The translations under genes were made by a program, and so were the position numbers. Shown here one piece after another: positions 22,353 to 23,781 of a stretch of DNA of 23,781 nt. The first letter of the stretch is position 1; each line of letters starts with the position of its first letter. The DNA lies in assembly GCA_050485405.1 (NCBI GenBank), contig JBJHBI010000062.1:1-23781 (forward strand), read 5' to 3'. Source of the stretch: Saliniramus sp050485405. Its GTDB lineage: Bacteria; Pseudomonadota; Alphaproteobacteria; Rhizobiales; Beijerinckiaceae. The notes beneath the pieces are model-generated. The model saw nothing but the letters and a program-made list of their open reading frames with translations. It ran no database searches and was not told the DNA's origin.

Positions 22353-23552
22353 ATGACCGCGCCTTCCGCCAGCAGGCTTGCCGCCGCCGCAATCGACCAT
22401 CCGACCCGCGATGCGGGGTTCGGCGTATATCTGCATTGGCCGTTCTGCGCCGCCAAATGCCCGTATTGCGACTTCAACAGCCATGTCCGCCACCGCCCGG
22501 TGGATCAGGCGCGCTATCTCGAGGCGTTTCGCAGCGAAATCGCCCATATGCGCGAACTCACTCCTGGCCGGGAGGTCACCAGCATCTTCCTGGGCGGCGG
22601 CACGCCCTCCTTGATGGAACCCGCCACCGTCGCCGGTCTGCTCGATGCCGTCGGTGAGGCGTGGAGCATCGATGCGGATGTCGAGGTGACACTCGAGGCC
22701 AATCCGACCAGCGTCGAGGCCGAGCGCTTTCGCGGCTATCGCGCGGCAGGGGTGAACCGCGTCTCGCTCGGTGTGCAGGCCTTGAACGACACCGATCTCA
22801 AGGCGCTCGGCCGGCTGCACAGCGCCGCCGAGGCGCTGGCGGCGGTGAAGATGGCCGCGAGCGCTTTCGAGCGCTATTCCTTCGACCTGATCTATGCCCG
22901 CCCCGGCCAGACGCCGCAGGAATGGGTGCGCGAGCTCGAAGAGGCGATCGGCCACGCGGCCGAACATCTCTCGCTCTACCAGCTCACCATCGAGCCCGGC
23001 ACTGTCTTCGAGGCCCTGCATCGCGCCGGGCGCCTCGCCGTGCCCGACGAGGAAACCGGGCGGGCCCTGTTCGACGTCACCCAGGAGATCTGCGCCCGCC
23101 ACGGCATGCCGGCCTACGAGATCTCCAACCATGCCCGGCCCGGCGCGCAATCGCGGCACAATCTCGTCTATTGGCGCTACGGCGAATATGTCGGAATCGG
23201 CCCCGGCGCCCATGGCCGGGTGGTCACACCGCTCGGGCGGATGGCGAGCGAGACGGAGAAGTATCCGGAAACCTGGCTGTCGATGACCGAGAAACAGGGG
23301 CACGGGGTCACCGTCTTCGACGCGCTCACCCGCGAGGAGCAGGGCGACGAGTTCCTCGTGATGGGATTGCGGCTGATCGAGGGGATCGATCCGCAGCGCC
23401 ATCACGCGCTCTCCGGCAAGAGCCTGCGGGGCGAGCGCATCGACGCGCTGATGGAGCAGGGTCTGCTGCGCCGGGATGCCGACGGGCGCCTCGCCGTGAC
23501 GCCGGAAGGCTTGCCGATCCTCAATGCCGTGGTGGCGGATCTTGCCGCCTGA
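22353..23552 (+). CDS. hemW: HemW, radical SAM haem chaperone (coproporphyrinogen-oxidase-like)
   Basis: The 399-residue protein has the radical SAM cluster motif CxxxCxxC at Cys32, Cys36 and Cys39 (HWPFCAAKCPYCDFN). The SAM-binding GGGTPS follows near residue 86, with EANPTS and VNRVSLGVQ after it. The C-terminal HemW domain contains GIGPGAHGR and REEQGDEFLVMGLRL. It lacks the N-terminal extension of true HemN; the family inserts haem into respiratory proteins. The ATG at 22353 gives the usual family length. An upstream ATG at 22287 is possible, and neither start has a strong ribosome binding site. The much longer open frame upstream is antisense to the MOSC gene and not coding. Confidence 0.92.
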   Translation: MTAPSASRLAAAAIDHPTRDAGFGVYLHWPFCAAKCPYCDFNSHVRHRPVDQARYLEAFRSEIAHMRELTPGREVTSIFLGGGTPSLMEPATVAGLLDAVGEAWSIDADVEVTLEANPTSVEAERFRGYRAAGVNRVSLGVQALNDTDLKALGRLHSAAEALAAVKMAASAFERYSFDLIYARPGQTPQEWVRELEEAIGHAAEHLSLYQLTIEPGTVFEALHRAGRLAVPDEETGRALFDVTQEICARHGMPAYEISNHARPGAQSRHNLVYWRYGEYVGIGPGAHGRVVTPLGRMASETEKYPETWLSMTEKQGHGVTVFDALTREEQGDEFLVMGLRLIEGIDPQRHHALSGKSLRGERIDALMEQGLLRRDADGRLAVTPEGLPILNAVVADLAA

Positions 23553-23572
23553 TCAGGCTAACGGAGCGGCGC

Positions 23573-23781
23573 TCAGGCCGGGCGGACCACCTTGCGACGG
23601 GGGTCGAGCGGCGCGACCAGGTGCGGGCCGGTATTGCCTTCACGGATGAAATGGGGCACCCGGCTCGCGGCCATCGGGCGCGCGAACAGATATCCCTGAC
23701 CGAGTTCGCAGCCCGAAGCGGCGAGGAAGGCGAGTTCGGCCTGCGTCTCGATCCCCTCGGCCACGATGCCGAGCCCGAGAC
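23573..23781 (-). CDS. EAL-domain protein (cyclic-di-GMP phosphodiesterase type), C-terminal fragment
   Basis: Only the last 69 codons or so are in the window; the 5' part is outside. The peptide starts LGLGIVAEGIETQAELAFL and continues CELGQGYLFARPM, the conserved C-terminal signature of EAL phosphodiesterases (VAEGIET, then GQGYLFxRP). About 40 residues follow to the stop. Catalytic competence cannot be judged without the EAL motif itself. It converges with hemW with 20 bases between the stops. Confidence 0.88.
   Translation of the reverse strand, partial: LGLGIVAEGIETQAELAFLAASGCELGQGYLFARPMAASRVPHFIREGNTGPHLVAPLDPRRKVVRPA

Noticed and set aside
1..23781. tRNA, rRNA, CRISPR arrays, insertion sequences or phage genes
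   Set aside because: Reading both strands showed no cloverleaf-like sequence, regular repeat-spacer pattern, transposase or integrase motifs, and no terminal inverted repeats.

Overview
The window is GC-rich, tightly packed bacterial chromosome. A TRAP transporter, a DctB/DctD-like two-component pair, a seven-gene Mrp antiporter operon and the general look of the proteins point to an alphaproteobacterium, probably a marine or saline Hyphomicrobiales or Rhodobacterales relative. That placement is inference. I saw no rRNA, tRNA, insertion sequence, CRISPR array or prophage.

Layout. (1) 1-827 (+): the 3' end of a VOC/glyoxalase-fold gene and its YafY-type WYL regulator. (2) 856-5212 (-): a leftward catabolic operon of hydroxyquinol-type intradiol dioxygenase, IclR regulator, amidohydrolase and a MetE-like zinc methyltransferase. 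(3) 5213-5357: a divergent control region with a good sigma70 promoter and a perfect 7-3-7 inverted repeat. (4) 5358-11068 (+): citryl-CoA-lyase-like protein, family III CoA-transferase, NADPH:FMN/quinone reductase, then the TRAP genes P, Q and M behind a leader rich in hairpins. A small helical protein follows at 11233-11505. (5) 11532-14377 (-): a sigma54-type response regulator and its histidine kinase. (6) 14508-21164 (-): the complete mrpABCDEFG operon, read A to G, with neighbours overlapping or nearly so. (7) 21420-22214 (-): a MOSC protein. (8) 22353-23552 (+): HemW. (9) 23573-end (-): the C-terminus of an EAL-domain protein.

How they fit together. Regions 2 to 5 read as one uptake-and-degradation unit. 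An organic acid or aromatic acid enters through the TRAP system. The two-component pair or IclR senses it. A trihydroxybenzene-like ring is opened by the dioxygenase, and the product may be activated by the CoA-transferase and cleaved by the lyase-like protein. The quinone reductase could return auto-oxidised hydroxyquinone to the dioxygenase. The usual next enzyme, maleylacetate reductase, is not in the window, and the lyase-like protein has Ser where citrate-synthase-type enzymes have the catalytic Asp. The pathway is therefore not a textbook one.

The other striking item is MrpG: a normal small membrane subunit fused to about 310 extra residues that look like two degenerate universal-stress-protein (USP) folds. 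The MrpE subunit in the same operon is unusually short.
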